Shown: positions 17,124 to 25,448 of the stretch, piece after piece | Layout of the letters: every line of letters starts with the position of its first letter | How positions within the stretch are numbered: position 1 is the stretch's first letter | Assembly: GCA_021300505.1 (NCBI GenBank) | Contig: JAJTDQ010000006.1 | Coordinates: 1 to 39,858, forward strand | DNA from: Cryomorphaceae bacterium | GTDB taxonomy: Bacteria > Bacteroidota > Bacteroidia > Flavobacteriales_D > Crocinitomicaceae | DNA length: 39,858 nucleotides | Reading direction: 5' to 3' | The notes under the pieces: generated by a model | What the model was told of the DNA's origin: nothing | The model's database searches: none | The model's input: only the letters and a program-made list of their open reading frames with translations | Program-made: the position numbers and the translations under genes

Positions 17124-18038
17124 ATGACCGAAATTAAAAAGATTGCCTTTATCATCAATGGTGCAAGATCGTTGAATTCAAGCATACAGAAAACCATAGA
17201 TCAATGTGCTGCAGATGCAGCATTGAGTGTTCAAATAGGAAAGACCACTAAAGAGAAGGAGGCATCTGAATTGTCCACTGCATTTTCGGAAGAAGGGGTT
17301 GATCTCATTGTTGCTGTTGGTGGTGACGGAACGGTGAATGAGGTGATAAACGGCATGATGCGTGCATTGCGAAAACCTCTTCTCGCTATTATACCCAATG
17401 GCACTGGTAATGATTTTTACCGCTCGGCATTCAACAATTCTACTAAAGGAGATTTTTTATCAGCACTAAAGAATCCCCAGGTTATGCCTGTAGATGTTGG
17501 TAAAATTGAAAGTCATCTCGGCGCGCAATACTTTTTGAATATCGCTGATGTTGGATTCGGTGCCGCCGTAGTTGAAATTCTCAACAAACAACGAAAATAC
17601 CTCGGGGGAAAAGCCTCTTATGCCTTGGCTATATTGCGCACGTTTTTAGGCTTTAAAACTCCCCATCTCTCAATTCAATCAGCTTCATATCAGTATACTG
17701 GTCCTGTTTTCATGGTTGCTTTCTGCAATGGTGATATGTTTGGTGATGGACTGTATATTCACCCTGGAGCAAAGGTAAATGATGGAGTGTTGAATATTAC
17801 GTTGCTGAAGAAGATAGGGTTGATGGATTATGTGCGCAATCTAAAGAACCTGAAGACAGGAAAACGTATAAATCACCCAGAAGCATTTTATTTCACTGAA
17901 AATGATTTGATCGTTAATGTCACAAAAGGAAAAGCGGTGACTGAAACCGATGGCGAACATTTACCTGTAGCAGAGATTCGTGTCTCCATTGTTCCTTCGG
18001 CTATTCAGTTATTGAGGACCGAAGTGACTAAGGGGTGA
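17124..18038 (+). CDS. diacylglycerol/lipid kinase family protein (DagK/YegS-like)
   Basis: A 304-residue lipid kinase. The nucleotide-binding loop VAVGGDGTVNEVINGM is the DAGK catalytic-domain signature. It is followed by IPNGTGNDFYRS, and a C-terminal part contains FCNGDMFGDGLYIHPGAKVNDGVLNI, as in YegS/DgkB proteins. It would phosphorylate diacylglycerol, sphingoid or a related lipid; the substrate is not determinable. ATG 17124 is chosen over 17106 because it starts the first strand (IKKIAFIINGAR) and lies just after a good promoter element. The gene stands alone between the recA terminator and a secreted-protein gene. Confidence 0.9.
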   Translation: MTEIKKIAFIINGARSLNSSIQKTIDQCAADAALSVQIGKTTKEKEASELSTAFSEEGVDLIVAVGGDGTVNEVINGMMRALRKPLLAIIPNGTGNDFYRSAFNNSTKGDFLSALKNPQVMPVDVGKIESHLGAQYFLNIADVGFGAAVVEILNKQRKYLGGKASYALAILRTFLGFKTPHLSIQSASYQYTGPVFMVAFCNGDMFGDGLYIHPGAKVNDGVLNITLLKKIGLMDYVRNLKNLKTGKRINHPEAFYFTENDLIVNVTKGKAVTETDGEHLPVAEIRVSIVPSAIQLLRTEVTKG

Positions 18039-18121
18039 TTTATCGCATTAATTCTTGTAAGTCTTCTTTAATTTTCTTAAGTTTCCTTACTTTTTTGTGA
18101 TTTATCCCAAAAGACACTACT

Positions 18122-20467
18122 ATGAAATCAAAAGCGTTTTACTTTTTCCTTGTTCTGTGTTGGATAACACCTTTCTATGCGCAGCAGAGCAATAAAACTC
18201 TCCTTGGATTCAATAGCCCTTTATCCAAAGACCAGACAGACAGCAGTAAACAAGTCAACTGGATGGAGGTGATTGAAGAACGTTCTATTTTTTCGTCATC
18301 GTTTAGAAGCGAAGATGGCCAAGTGAAGATAGAATACAGCAAGACGCCAATCAACTATTTCAACAAGGAAAATAAATTGATTCCCATTGATCCAACTTTA
18401 ACGGAATTATCACAGAACTCTTCAGTTTGGGCTGCTCTAAATCAACCTTACCCTACATACTTGTATCACAAAGGTTCGTTTGCAATCACCTTGGGCGGAA
18501 ATTCTTCGATGCGTGTTGGAGAACATTTCGTTGTCAACGGTAAAGAAATCGAAGGCGTGCGCGTTCAAGTATCCCAGAATCGGGTGTCTCAGCATTACAA
18601 TGAGCTTGGATTCAGTCGTATCCTCGATTTTTTTGAAAACGCAGTGGAGTACTCCTATATTTTACGTCAAGCTCCATCATCGTTGAGCGAGAACCTCACC
18701 TTCGATGAGCGTTTGGATTTACCGTCGGGTTTCACCGCTTCATTGGAAGAAGGCTTATTAAAGATACGAAATACTGAAAAGCAAGTGGTTGCGACATTTC
18801 ATGCTCCCTTGTGTTATGATGCTGAAAAGGAATGGATGCTTGGTGAGTATTCGTTGATTGAAAAAGACAATGAGCGTTACGTGCGATTGAGTGTTCCTTC
18901 CGCATGGCTCAATGCTTCTAACCGCCATTATCCTGTTGTTGTTGATCCAATTGTACAAGGTCCAACAACGGTGTGGAATGGTGGCGCTATGCCCTCTTGT
19001 ATCTTACCTAACTACAATATAGATAGTATTCAGTGTGTCATTCCAGCTGGAGTTACGGTTACAGGTCTTTATGTAACTGGAAGTTTTTATGCGGATCCCT
19101 TCACAACGGCAACGATGAGTCAAGGTGAGATGAAATACAGCACGACGTGTGGAATCTCCCAAGCCTTTACGATTACGGGCGCAACAGCGGCATTGCCAGG
19201 TACGGCTTACCTCGATTCTTTCAATATTCTGTCGCCTTTGATGTGCTGCTTTCCAGAATCGTGCAATGCACAAAGCTTCTATCTGCGCATGCACCTCGGG
19301 AGAACAGGACCTGGAACGGGTTGTAACACGACTTACATTCGCTACGATCCAATTACGACTTTGTGGCCATTCAAAGCTGTTGTTGTCGGACGCACTGCAG
19401 AGCCGTACGGAAGTAAATGGAATGTCCCTGCAACACCAATCTGCTCGAATCAATGCACAGTAACGGGTACTGCCTATGTGTATTATGGTGTGGCGCCCTA
19501 CACGTATACGCATCCATGGTCAACTGAGGTGGTAACCCAAGGACAGAATAACGGTTGTGGAACAGGATCAAATAGTTTTCAGTTCACCTTAAACATTCCT
19601 GATTGTCCAACCTATTGTGATACATCATCTTCACTGGTAGTTCCACCTCCTGTTATTACTGACGCTTGTGGATATGTAGTTATGGGAATGCCCTCTGATG
19701 CAGTACCGTTGAAAATTACACCACAAGTGGATGTCATCATGGATACTTTGCTTTGTTCGGGCGCACCTTCAACCATCGTACTCAATTCATGTGTTCCGAA
19801 CGGAATTGTCTCTTGGTCAGGAAATGGTCAAAGTGGAACAGGAACTTTTGCAGATACAATTTACAATACAACGAATACAATAGCGGTGATTCCGTATTCA
19901 GCGGTAACTTCCGAAAATGGCTGTATATCAGATACTGTTAATGTCAATCTCTATGTGGAGCCACTTCCAACAGCTATTTTTTCTTCGATACCGAATCCGG
20001 CAATAGTAGCCATTCCTGTTGATTTTATAGACCAGTCTCAGAATTACAACGGTGAATTGAATTATACATGGACACTGGATGGTCAGCCTTTTTCAACAGA
20101 CCAGAATACTGCGAACACATTTTTTAATCCGGGTGAATATACCATGTGTTTAGCAGTTGAATCCAACACCTTATGTGCTGACACTGTTTGCCAACTTATT
20201 CAAGTTGTACCCGCGACAGTTATTCCACCAAATGTGATTACGGCAAACAATGACCAGATCAATGATTTATTAGAGTTCAAATACTTAGAGTTTTATCCCA
20301 ACAATTCACTCGTTGTTTTGAACCGTTGGGGAAATGTGGTATTTGAAAAAGAAGGTTATTCGAATGATTGGAATGGTGATAATTTGAATGCCGGAACGTA
20401 TTTCTACACACTCATTGTCAACGATGGTGAGCAAGAATACAAAGGCTTTATTCAAATTGTGCGTTAA
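18122..20467 (+). CDS. large secreted protein with PKD domain and gliding-motility-type (T9SS type B) C-terminal domain
   Basis: A 781-residue exported protein with a signal peptide ending FYAQQ. A roughly 290-residue N-terminal region ends in HYPVVVDPIVQ, a phrase common ahead of large surface/RHS-like proteins. A cysteine-rich middle (about 300-560) has many CxxxC-type pairs, e.g. LMCCFPESCN and CPTYCD. A PKD-like domain (about 620-690; VDFIDQSQNYNGELNYTWTLDG) follows. The C-terminal VITANNDQINDLLEF..VVLNRWGNVVFEKEGYSNDWNG..AGTYFYTL is the gliding-motility-associated C-terminal (CHU_C) domain, the type B T9SS signal. It is presumably displayed on or released from the cell surface. No enzymatic motif was found. 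Confidence 0.88.
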   Translation: MKSKAFYFFLVLCWITPFYAQQSNKTLLGFNSPLSKDQTDSSKQVNWMEVIEERSIFSSSFRSEDGQVKIEYSKTPINYFNKENKLIPIDPTLTELSQNSSVWAALNQPYPTYLYHKGSFAITLGGNSSMRVGEHFVVNGKEIEGVRVQVSQNRVSQHYNELGFSRILDFFENAVEYSYILRQAPSSLSENLTFDERLDLPSGFTASLEEGLLKIRNTEKQVVATFHAPLCYDAEKEWMLGEYSLIEKDNERYVRLSVPSAWLNASNRHYPVVVDPIVQGPTTVWNGGAMPSCILPNYNIDSIQCVIPAGVTVTGLYVTGSFYADPFTTATMSQGEMKYSTTCGISQAFTITGATAALPGTAYLDSFNILSPLMCCFPESCNAQSFYLRMHLGRTGPGTGCNTTYIRYDPITTLWPFKAVVVGRTAEPYGSKWNVPATPICSNQCTVTGTAYVYYGVAPYTYTHPWSTEVVTQGQNNGCGTGSNSFQFTLNIPDCPTYCDTSSSLVVPPPVITDACGYVVMGMPSDAVPLKITPQVDVIMDTLLCSGAPSTIVLNSCVPNGIVSWSGNGQSGTGTFADTIYNTTNTIAVIPYSAVTSENGCISDTVNVNLYVEPLPTAIFSSIPNPAIVAIPVDFIDQSQNYNGELNYTWTLDGQPFSTDQNTANTFFNPGEYTMCLAVESNTLCADTVCQLIQVVPATVIPPNVITANNDQINDLLEFKYLEFYPNNSLVVLNRWGNVVFEKEGYSNDWNGDNLNAGTYFYTLIVNDGEQEYKGFIQIVR

Positions 20468-20516
20468 ATTTTTCGTTCGGCTGGGTATACCTCATCGTAA
20501 AAAAAAACAGAAAACC

Positions 20517-22004
20517 ATGCGCAACATTTCCAAATCTAAGTTTCTTTCTGGAGTTCAATGCGAAAAGAAATTATTTTTTGATACCCACCGCTCGGAGTTA
20601 AAACCACCTATTTCTCCCGAGCAGCAAGCTTCATTTGATGTCGGCCATAAAGTTGGTTTTTTGGCACAAGCTTATTTTCCTGGAGGAATGGATGCCACCC
20701 CGGATGTGGACAGAAACTACATTATTCCAATTGCAAATACGCGACGTTGGATCAATGAAGGTGTGCAAACGATTTATGAAGCGACCTTTTCAGCAAATGG
20801 GGTTTTTGCTGCGTTGGATATTCTGCATCACCACAATGGAGAAAGATGGGCAATTGAAGTCAAAAGCAGCACAGGAGTAAAGGACTATCACATCACGGAT
20901 GCTTCGTTACAATATCATGCGATGAGTCAAGCAGGATTCGCCCCTGATCGATTTTTCTTGATGCACATCAATAACAGTTACGTTAAGAATGGTGAAATTG
21001 ACCCGAAAGAATTCTTCGTTTTAGAGGAGTTAACGGAAAGAGTCTTGAGCAATCAACCTTGGGTAGAGAAGAAGGTGAGTGAATTGCGCGATATGTTGGA
21101 AGGTGAGGAGCCGAAGGTAGAAATTGGACCACACTGTGGAGCACCGTTTTCATGCGACTATAAAGGCCACTGTTGGGGCCACATCCCTGACAATTCTGTA
21201 TTTAATTTGTACAATTCTCGAGGTAGGGAATGGAATTATTACAACAATGGAATTGTGGACCTTCGCGATATTCCCGATCTAGATGCTTTAGGCCATAGAC
21301 AACGGTTGCAAGTCGAAGGCCAAATTCATGGACAACGTTTTATTGATGAAGAGAGGATCGAAGAATTTTCACAAAACTTTCAGTTCCCCCTTTATTTTTT
21401 CGATTTCGAAACCATCTTTACAGGTCTTCCTGTCCTAGACGGCACCCGACCATACCAGCAGGTGCCCTTCCAGTATTCCTTGCATATTTTGTCGGAAGAT
21501 GGAACCATGGAGCACAGAGAATTTTTGGCCTCTGCGGTGGATTTCAATTCAAGCACGGCGCTTGATCCGAGACAGCAACTCATTCAACAACTGCGAAACG
21601 ACATTGGTCCGACAGGGTCTATAGTGGCGTACAATGCATCATTTGAAAAAAGTGTATTGAATGGGCTTGGAGAAGCATTTCCAGCCGATGCAGAATTTCT
21701 TTTTGGGTTAAATCAACGATTTGTCGATTTGCTGGTCCCGTTTCAAAGTGGTTGGTATTACCTTCCAGAAATGGGTGCTTCAGCATCTATAAAATCAGTT
21801 CTTCCGGCCATCGCCCCAGAATTCAGTTATGATGATTTGGTTATTGGTAACGGTGGAGACGCAAGTGCGATTTTTCATTCAATGATTACAAGTGATTTTG
21901 ATGAAGATGAAGCGGAGACACGCCGCCATTTATTGGCCTATTGTGAGCGCGATACCCTTGGAATGGTCATCATTTGGAAAGAGGTTTTTTGGGATCGGGT
22001 GTAA
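20517..22004 (+). CDS. DUF2779 protein: Cas4-like Fe-S nuclease region fused to a DEDD exonuclease-like domain
   Basis: A 495-residue cytosolic protein of the DUF2779 type. The N-terminal half looks like a Cas4/RecB-type PD-(D/E)xK nuclease. It has ISKSKFLSGVQCEKKLFF with Cys15, a catalytic set near Asp101 and Glu114-Val-Lys116 (AIEVKSS), and three more cysteines (207, 213, 219) that could complete a 4Fe-4S cluster. The C-terminal half has DFET (296-299), VAYNASFEKSVL and YCERDTLGMV, which fit a DEDD 3'-5' exonuclease. ATG 20517 is chosen because the nuclease signature begins there; the frame is open further into the previous gene. Fusion of the two nuclease types is typical of this family, but its biological role is unknown. 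Confidence 0.83.
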   Translation: MRNISKSKFLSGVQCEKKLFFDTHRSELKPPISPEQQASFDVGHKVGFLAQAYFPGGMDATPDVDRNYIIPIANTRRWINEGVQTIYEATFSANGVFAALDILHHHNGERWAIEVKSSTGVKDYHITDASLQYHAMSQAGFAPDRFFLMHINNSYVKNGEIDPKEFFVLEELTERVLSNQPWVEKKVSELRDMLEGEEPKVEIGPHCGAPFSCDYKGHCWGHIPDNSVFNLYNSRGREWNYYNNGIVDLRDIPDLDALGHRQRLQVEGQIHGQRFIDEERIEEFSQNFQFPLYFFDFETIFTGLPVLDGTRPYQQVPFQYSLHILSEDGTMEHREFLASAVDFNSSTALDPRQQLIQQLRNDIGPTGSIVAYNASFEKSVLNGLGEAFPADAEFLFGLNQRFVDLLVPFQSGWYYLPEMGASASIKSVLPAIAPEFSYDDLVIGNGGDASAIFHSMITSDFDEDEAETRRHLLAYCERDTLGMVIIWKEVFWDRV

Positions 22005-22139
22005 TTTAAAGGTTAGACTTGACTAAAATTCGTCGACACGCAGTACTTAATTTATCTTGTTCACACCTTGTTCTACGTAGAACTACGTAATGCTACTCAG
22101 TGGAATTACTGAAAGTAACCGCAACGCCTTTCAAAATCA

Positions 22140-22170
22140 TTGCGACCTATAAACACTGCATCTATCTTTG
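22140..22170 (+). promoter_or_regulatory. promoter of the candidate small RNA
   Basis: TTG at 22140-22142, 20-base spacer, TATCTTTG (TAnnTTTG) at 22163-22170. No coding gene follows within reach. A perfect 12-base palindrome TTCTACGTAGAA lies at 22071-22082, about 60 bases upstream. Confidence 0.55.
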
Positions 22171-22174
22171 ATTC

Positions 22175-22269
22175 ATAAAACAATCGGGGTGGTTCCCGAT
22201 TTTCATAGCAGTAGTTTAGTTAGTTTAGGTTTAGGTAGTAAAAAAGGACGCAAACGAGCGTCCTTTTTT
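22175..22269 (+). ncRNA. candidate small RNA, about 95 nt
   Basis: A good promoter is followed at 22183-22200 by a hairpin (ATCGGG, loop GTGGTT, CCCGAT) and a T-rich stretch. About 40 unpaired bases rich in TTTAG repeats come next, then a strong terminator at 22246-22269. There is no ORF of note within. This is the layout of a free-standing bacterial sRNA. I do not recognise the family. The first hairpin could itself be a weak terminator. Start is set about 5 bases after the -7 element and is approximate. Confidence 0.5.
22241..22269 (+). terminator. rho-independent terminator of the candidate small RNA
   Basis: GGACGC (22246-22251), loop AAACGA, GCGTCC (22258-22263), T-run 22264-22269. An A-run on the left makes it bidirectional. 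Confidence 0.9.
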
Positions 22270-22359
22270 AGTTTACGACAATTTGATCGTTGGTTAATGG
22301 TGTTATAGAATAGCTAAACTCAAAGAACCTGATGGAGTGTGATCATTTAAAGAGCTTAT

Positions 22360-22482
22360 GGCTAAAAGCAAAAAAAACCAGAGTAGTGTTTTGAAGCTTC
22401 AATCTTAAGAGAAATGCTATAAAATCATCTATACTATCGAAGAGCGAGTTTGAGCGTGAGTGTGAAGAAAAAAACCAGAGTA
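22360..22482. repeat. direct repeat, copy A (about 123 bp)
   Basis: It starts GGCTAAAAGC and shares nearly all its sequence with 23019-23147, with scattered mismatches and one small indel. It contains two copies of A7-8-CCAGAGTA (22370-22385, 22468-22482) that match one arm of the tRNA-Leu terminator. A degenerate opposite arm (ACTCTG, 22509-22514) and a perfect hairpin GACCCC-ATA-GGGGTC (22521-22535) follow. Confidence 0.85.
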
Positions 22483-22575
22483 ATGTTTTCGCTCTCGCTC
22501 CCACCCTCACTCTGTGTTTTGACCCCATAGGGGTCGAAATAGAAGTGAGAAAGTAATTTAGCGTTGCTTATCAAT

Positions 22576-22747
22576 CTATTCCTTAACGATCTTTCCACTT
22601 GAAAGGATTCCTTTTTCGTCTCTCAATTCGTAAAAATATAGTCCCTTAGCAAGTTCTTCTGTAGCAATTAAATCGCAGGGGGAAATTTCCCAATACAATA
22701 TCTAACTTTTCTAATTTATAGAGGGTTGCAGAGCCAAGAGGTACAAA
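22576..22747 (-). pseudogene. remnant of a T9SS type A sorting domain, frameshifted
   Basis: The minus strand reads EISPCDLIATEELAKGLYFYELRD..GILSSGKIVKE and a stop at 22576-22578. This is the tail of a T9SS C-terminal domain with the GLYFYEL core and a basic end. Its frame closes at 22702-22704. A neighbouring frame continues upstream with PLGSATLYKLEKLDIVL up to about 22747, which looks like the start of the same domain after a frameshift. No start codon or cargo domain remains, so it is a decayed 3' fragment. A boundary this short makes the exact upstream limit uncertain. Confidence 0.6.
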
Positions 22748-22789
22748 TTAGATACAATTCTAAAACTTTAAACAGTTAAAACCAATGGA

Positions 22790-23017
22790 TTAAACGGACT
22801 TAAAATGTTTAACAGCCAAAACAAATAGCAATGCGAAAACAGTCGCAATTAAGTAGACAACGAAGTCACAAATATCTGAGGTTCCTTTAATCAAATTGTA
22901 ATGTTGTAATACCTCAAAAAACCCGCCTAAACCAACAACCAAGATTGTATTCGATAAGTAACCCTTGTCATTTAGAAACAAAAACAGACTTATAGTAAAT
23001 GAAAATGCCCACAAACC
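22790..23017 (-). pseudogene. 5'-truncated membrane protein fragment, VanZ-like
   Basis: About 75 codons without an ATG read LWAFSFTISLFLFL..GFFEVLQHYNLIKGTSDICDFVVYLIATVFALLFVLAV. Two or three membrane helices and the E..LQ....GTSDICDFVVY segment resemble the C-terminal half of VanZ-like membrane proteins. The frame is open only back to a stop at 23021-23023, inside direct repeat copy B, whose edge is at 23019. The N-terminal helices that relatives have (ending near LPDxLW) are missing exactly there. TTG at 23012-23014 is the only possible start, so expression is doubtful. Confidence 0.6.
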
Positions 23018-23018
23018 A

Positions 23019-23147
23019 GGCTAAAAGCAAAAAAAACCAGAGTAGTGTCTTGATTCTTCAATCTTAAGAGATATGCTGTAAAATCACCTATACTCTTATT
23101 CTCGGAGAGCGAGTTTGAGCGGGAGTGTGAAGAAAAAAACCAGAGTA
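23019..23147. repeat. direct repeat, copy B (about 129 bp)
   Basis: A near-identical copy of 22360-22482 next to tRNA-Leu. It contains A7-8-CCAGAGTA twice (23029-23044, 23133-23147). The second is one arm of the tRNA terminator. The other boundary coincides with the truncation of the VanZ-like fragment. Confidence 0.85.
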
Positions 23148-23187
23148 GTCAACAGCGCTTTCGTTCTGCTTCTCACTCTGGTTTTTT
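23133..23187 (-). terminator. terminator downstream of tRNA-Leu
   Basis: AACCAGAGT pairs with ACTCTGGTT (23175-23183) across a 28-base loop, with A and T runs on the outside. On the minus strand it follows the tRNA by one base or so. Confidence 0.7.
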
Positions 23188-23188
23188 G

Positions 23189-23270
23189 TACCTCGGGCCG
23201 GAATCGAACCGGCACGCCCGAAAGCACAGGATTTTGAATCCAGCGCGTCTACCAGTTCCGCCACCGAGGC
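23189..23270 (-). tRNA. tRNA-Leu (anticodon CAA)
   Basis: On the minus strand the gene starts GCCTCGGTGGCGGAACTGG and ends CCGAGGT-A. The acceptor stem GCCTCGG/CCGAGGT has a G-U first pair. The anticodon loop is TTCAAAA with anticodon CAA, and a long class II variable arm follows. The T arm is GCCGG-TTCGATT-CCGGC. Length is 82 bases and CCA is not encoded. It reads UUG codons. Confidence 0.96.
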
Positions 23271-23342
23271 ATTTCGAAATTGGTGCACAAATTTAATACT
23301 TTATTTCAACCCGCCACGCAGTATCGCGCAAATTTGTTCGAA

Positions 23343-25406
23343 TTATAATTTCGAAACTTTCATCAATCGCTCACGTTTGCCGTCAGTAATCTTCAAAAAG
23401 TACATCCCCGAACCAATGCCATCAAGTTGATTGAACTTAACAAAATTACTTTGTGGTGCTGCAACCAAAGTTGTGATTATCCGACCTTGCGCATCCAACA
23501 TGGTCACATACGTTTCCTCTGTAATGGTCTCGCCCAACTCAACGATAATCGTTCCGGTGAAAGGATTCGGATATACCTCGGCCTTGCTGAAAGCCAATTC
23601 ATGGATACCCGCCATGCTACAACCATTCAAGGTTCCAGGCATGTTGATGTCCAACCAGGCAATTCGGCGTGAATACCAATCTTTTAAACGTTGAACTTCT
23701 TCTGCATACGTCTGTGCCGGTGGCTGAACTTCACCAGTACCAGTTGCAACACCCATATTCCCCCACGTTTGGTAATGCCAAGCTTGACTTTCATTCACCA
23801 CATTCGCAACAGAATCAATCTTCGCATGGATGTAGGGTAAACTCAAAATGTTTCGGCGTAAATCATCATAACGGCAACGTACCTCATTTGCAAATAGGGT
23901 GTCTTGCAAAAGTCGAATGTACCACCCACAAGCATTCACATCTTGATCGACCTCTCCATACATAAATTGAGAACCATCCTCAGAGCCACTCCACATATCT
24001 TTTTGCGACCAGTCGAAATCCCATACCGGACCTGCATGAAGCTTTTTATATGTTCCATCAGAATAATCTTTGTCCTTCCAAAAGAAGCGGCTCTTCTTAA
24101 ATCCATCCACATTTCGTGTCAATTCATTAATAATGAAATAGTCGATAAATGATTCCATGTGCATGAAGCGGCGATATCCAAACGTTGGATCGTCGAAATT
24201 CACAGAATAAAGTGCTGTCTCGAGCTGATTGATGTAATTCTGAATGTAGGTCTTCTGCGCCGGAACGATATCGGATGGCTTTGGATAGTAATAGACATAA
24301 TGGATATCTAAGCCAGGGAATCCGATAGGCGAATAGTTGCTCAGCCAAGAGTTTGAAGCGTCGTAGTAGTCAATCTTGATGATGTAGCCACCTGTCGCAT
24401 CTAATCCTACAATTTCTGTGGTATCCAATTTGGCAATGTCAATTCGCATGGAGTCGCGTTTGATTTTCTCACATAACATGTAAACTCCTTGGTAATCTCC
24501 GTCAATCACCACATCTACGAAACGCGAACGCACACCATAGTGTCCCATCGAATCAAATAAATTGAACGGAACGAAATTGCGGGCAAATGACTTGTCGTTG
24601 TAATTGGCCATAAGGTTCCAATCACTCTCAGCAGGCATACCAATAAGGGATGAATCAATGTCATTACCTAGGTTGTCGCGAAGTTCGAATGCATAAGGTT
24701 TTTGGGGTAAGGAAAGTGAATAATTTCCACGGTATTCTAGCCCAATCTTTCCATTGTACTCATTGAATGGATCGACCAAGTGGTTTCTATTTCCCGGTCC
24801 GTTGTAAATGATTCCCATGTCAACATTTGTTTTAATGTCCGACTGAATCGTTTGACCACCCGTGTTGATCACCACAATGGGAAGGTCTGACTCTGCGAAT
24901 TGAAAATAATCTGCTGGGTTTGAACCAAAGGTAAGCGACCAGTTTTGAACGGCACCTTCATCTACGCCATAGCCGTCAGTAACACGCAAGTACCAAGTAC
25001 CATTTGGATTTTGTCCGTTATTCACCGCACCCATTTGCCCCATGGGGGTAAAGGTCCCTGTGAAAGGAGCCGCACCTGTTGCAATATTGGCTGCCGCTGT
25101 GGTATTGAAACACGTATTCACTAGATCGTCATCTCCTCCACCGATTCCTCCAGCGAGCAATTTCACAGTTCCATCGGGAGCAACCAATTCAATGGTTAAA
25201 TCGGCCAAATAGGTATGCGTCAAATTGATACAAACAGTCTCAAGTCCAAATGTGGTGGTGTTGATGCTCGTTTGAGGAACAGAGACAACTGCGGCAACAT
25301 CTATGGTTTGAAAGTCTAGAATTGGTCCTGTACCTCCGTTGAATGTTTGGGCATATAAACCAAATGAACTGATTAAAGTCAGCGCGGCAAGGTAAAGATT
25401 CTTCAA
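23343..25406 (-). CDS. secreted CotH-kinase-family protein with P-like domain and T9SS type A signal
   Basis: A 687-residue exported protein with a signal peptide ending LYAQ. It has a proprotein-convertase-P-like beta domain (about 20-165; THTYLADLTIELVAPDGT..NPNGTWYLRVTDGYG..WSLTFG). A CotH kinase-like domain follows (about 185-560) with LEYRGNYSL, GDYQGVYMLCEKIKRD and GPVWDFDWSQ. A C-terminal T9SS domain starts at EVYPNPFTGTIIVEL and ends in MYFLKITDGKRERLMKVSKL. CotH proteins in spores are protein kinases; the role of secreted Bacteroidota versions is not settled. The gene is alone on this strand, divergent from hutI with 42 bases between the starts. Confidence 0.9.
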   Translation of the reverse strand: MKNLYLAALTLISSFGLYAQTFNGGTGPILDFQTIDVAAVVSVPQTSINTTTFGLETVCINLTHTYLADLTIELVAPDGTVKLLAGGIGGGDDDLVNTCFNTTAAANIATGAAPFTGTFTPMGQMGAVNNGQNPNGTWYLRVTDGYGVDEGAVQNWSLTFGSNPADYFQFAESDLPIVVINTGGQTIQSDIKTNVDMGIIYNGPGNRNHLVDPFNEYNGKIGLEYRGNYSLSLPQKPYAFELRDNLGNDIDSSLIGMPAESDWNLMANYNDKSFARNFVPFNLFDSMGHYGVRSRFVDVVIDGDYQGVYMLCEKIKRDSMRIDIAKLDTTEIVGLDATGGYIIKIDYYDASNSWLSNYSPIGFPGLDIHYVYYYPKPSDIVPAQKTYIQNYINQLETALYSVNFDDPTFGYRRFMHMESFIDYFIINELTRNVDGFKKSRFFWKDKDYSDGTYKKLHAGPVWDFDWSQKDMWSGSEDGSQFMYGEVDQDVNACGWYIRLLQDTLFANEVRCRYDDLRRNILSLPYIHAKIDSVANVVNESQAWHYQTWGNMGVATGTGEVQPPAQTYAEEVQRLKDWYSRRIAWLDINMPGTLNGCSMAGIHELAFSKAEVYPNPFTGTIIVELGETITEETYVTMLDAQGRIITTLVAAPQSNFVKFNQLDGIGSGMYFLKITDGKRERLMKVSKL

Positions 25407-25448
25407 TTTCGTGTAATTTTAGAATTCGAATTTAACACAATTCCCGCC

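Noticed and set aside
19004-19513. 169-codon antisense ORF inside the gliding-type protein gene
   Set aside because: The sense gene has clear domains there; the antisense product is Arg/Cys-rich with no recognisable motif.
20517-22004. CRISPR Cas4
   Set aside because: The extra DEDD domain and the lack of any cas gene fit DUF2779, not Cas4.
22360-23270. Integrative element attached at tRNA-Leu
   Set aside because: The direct repeats lie outside the tRNA gene, no integrase or transposase is present, and only gene remnants are enclosed.
23088-23288. 66-codon minus-strand ORF
   Set aside because: It runs straight through tRNA-Leu and its terminator; the tRNA explains the sequence.
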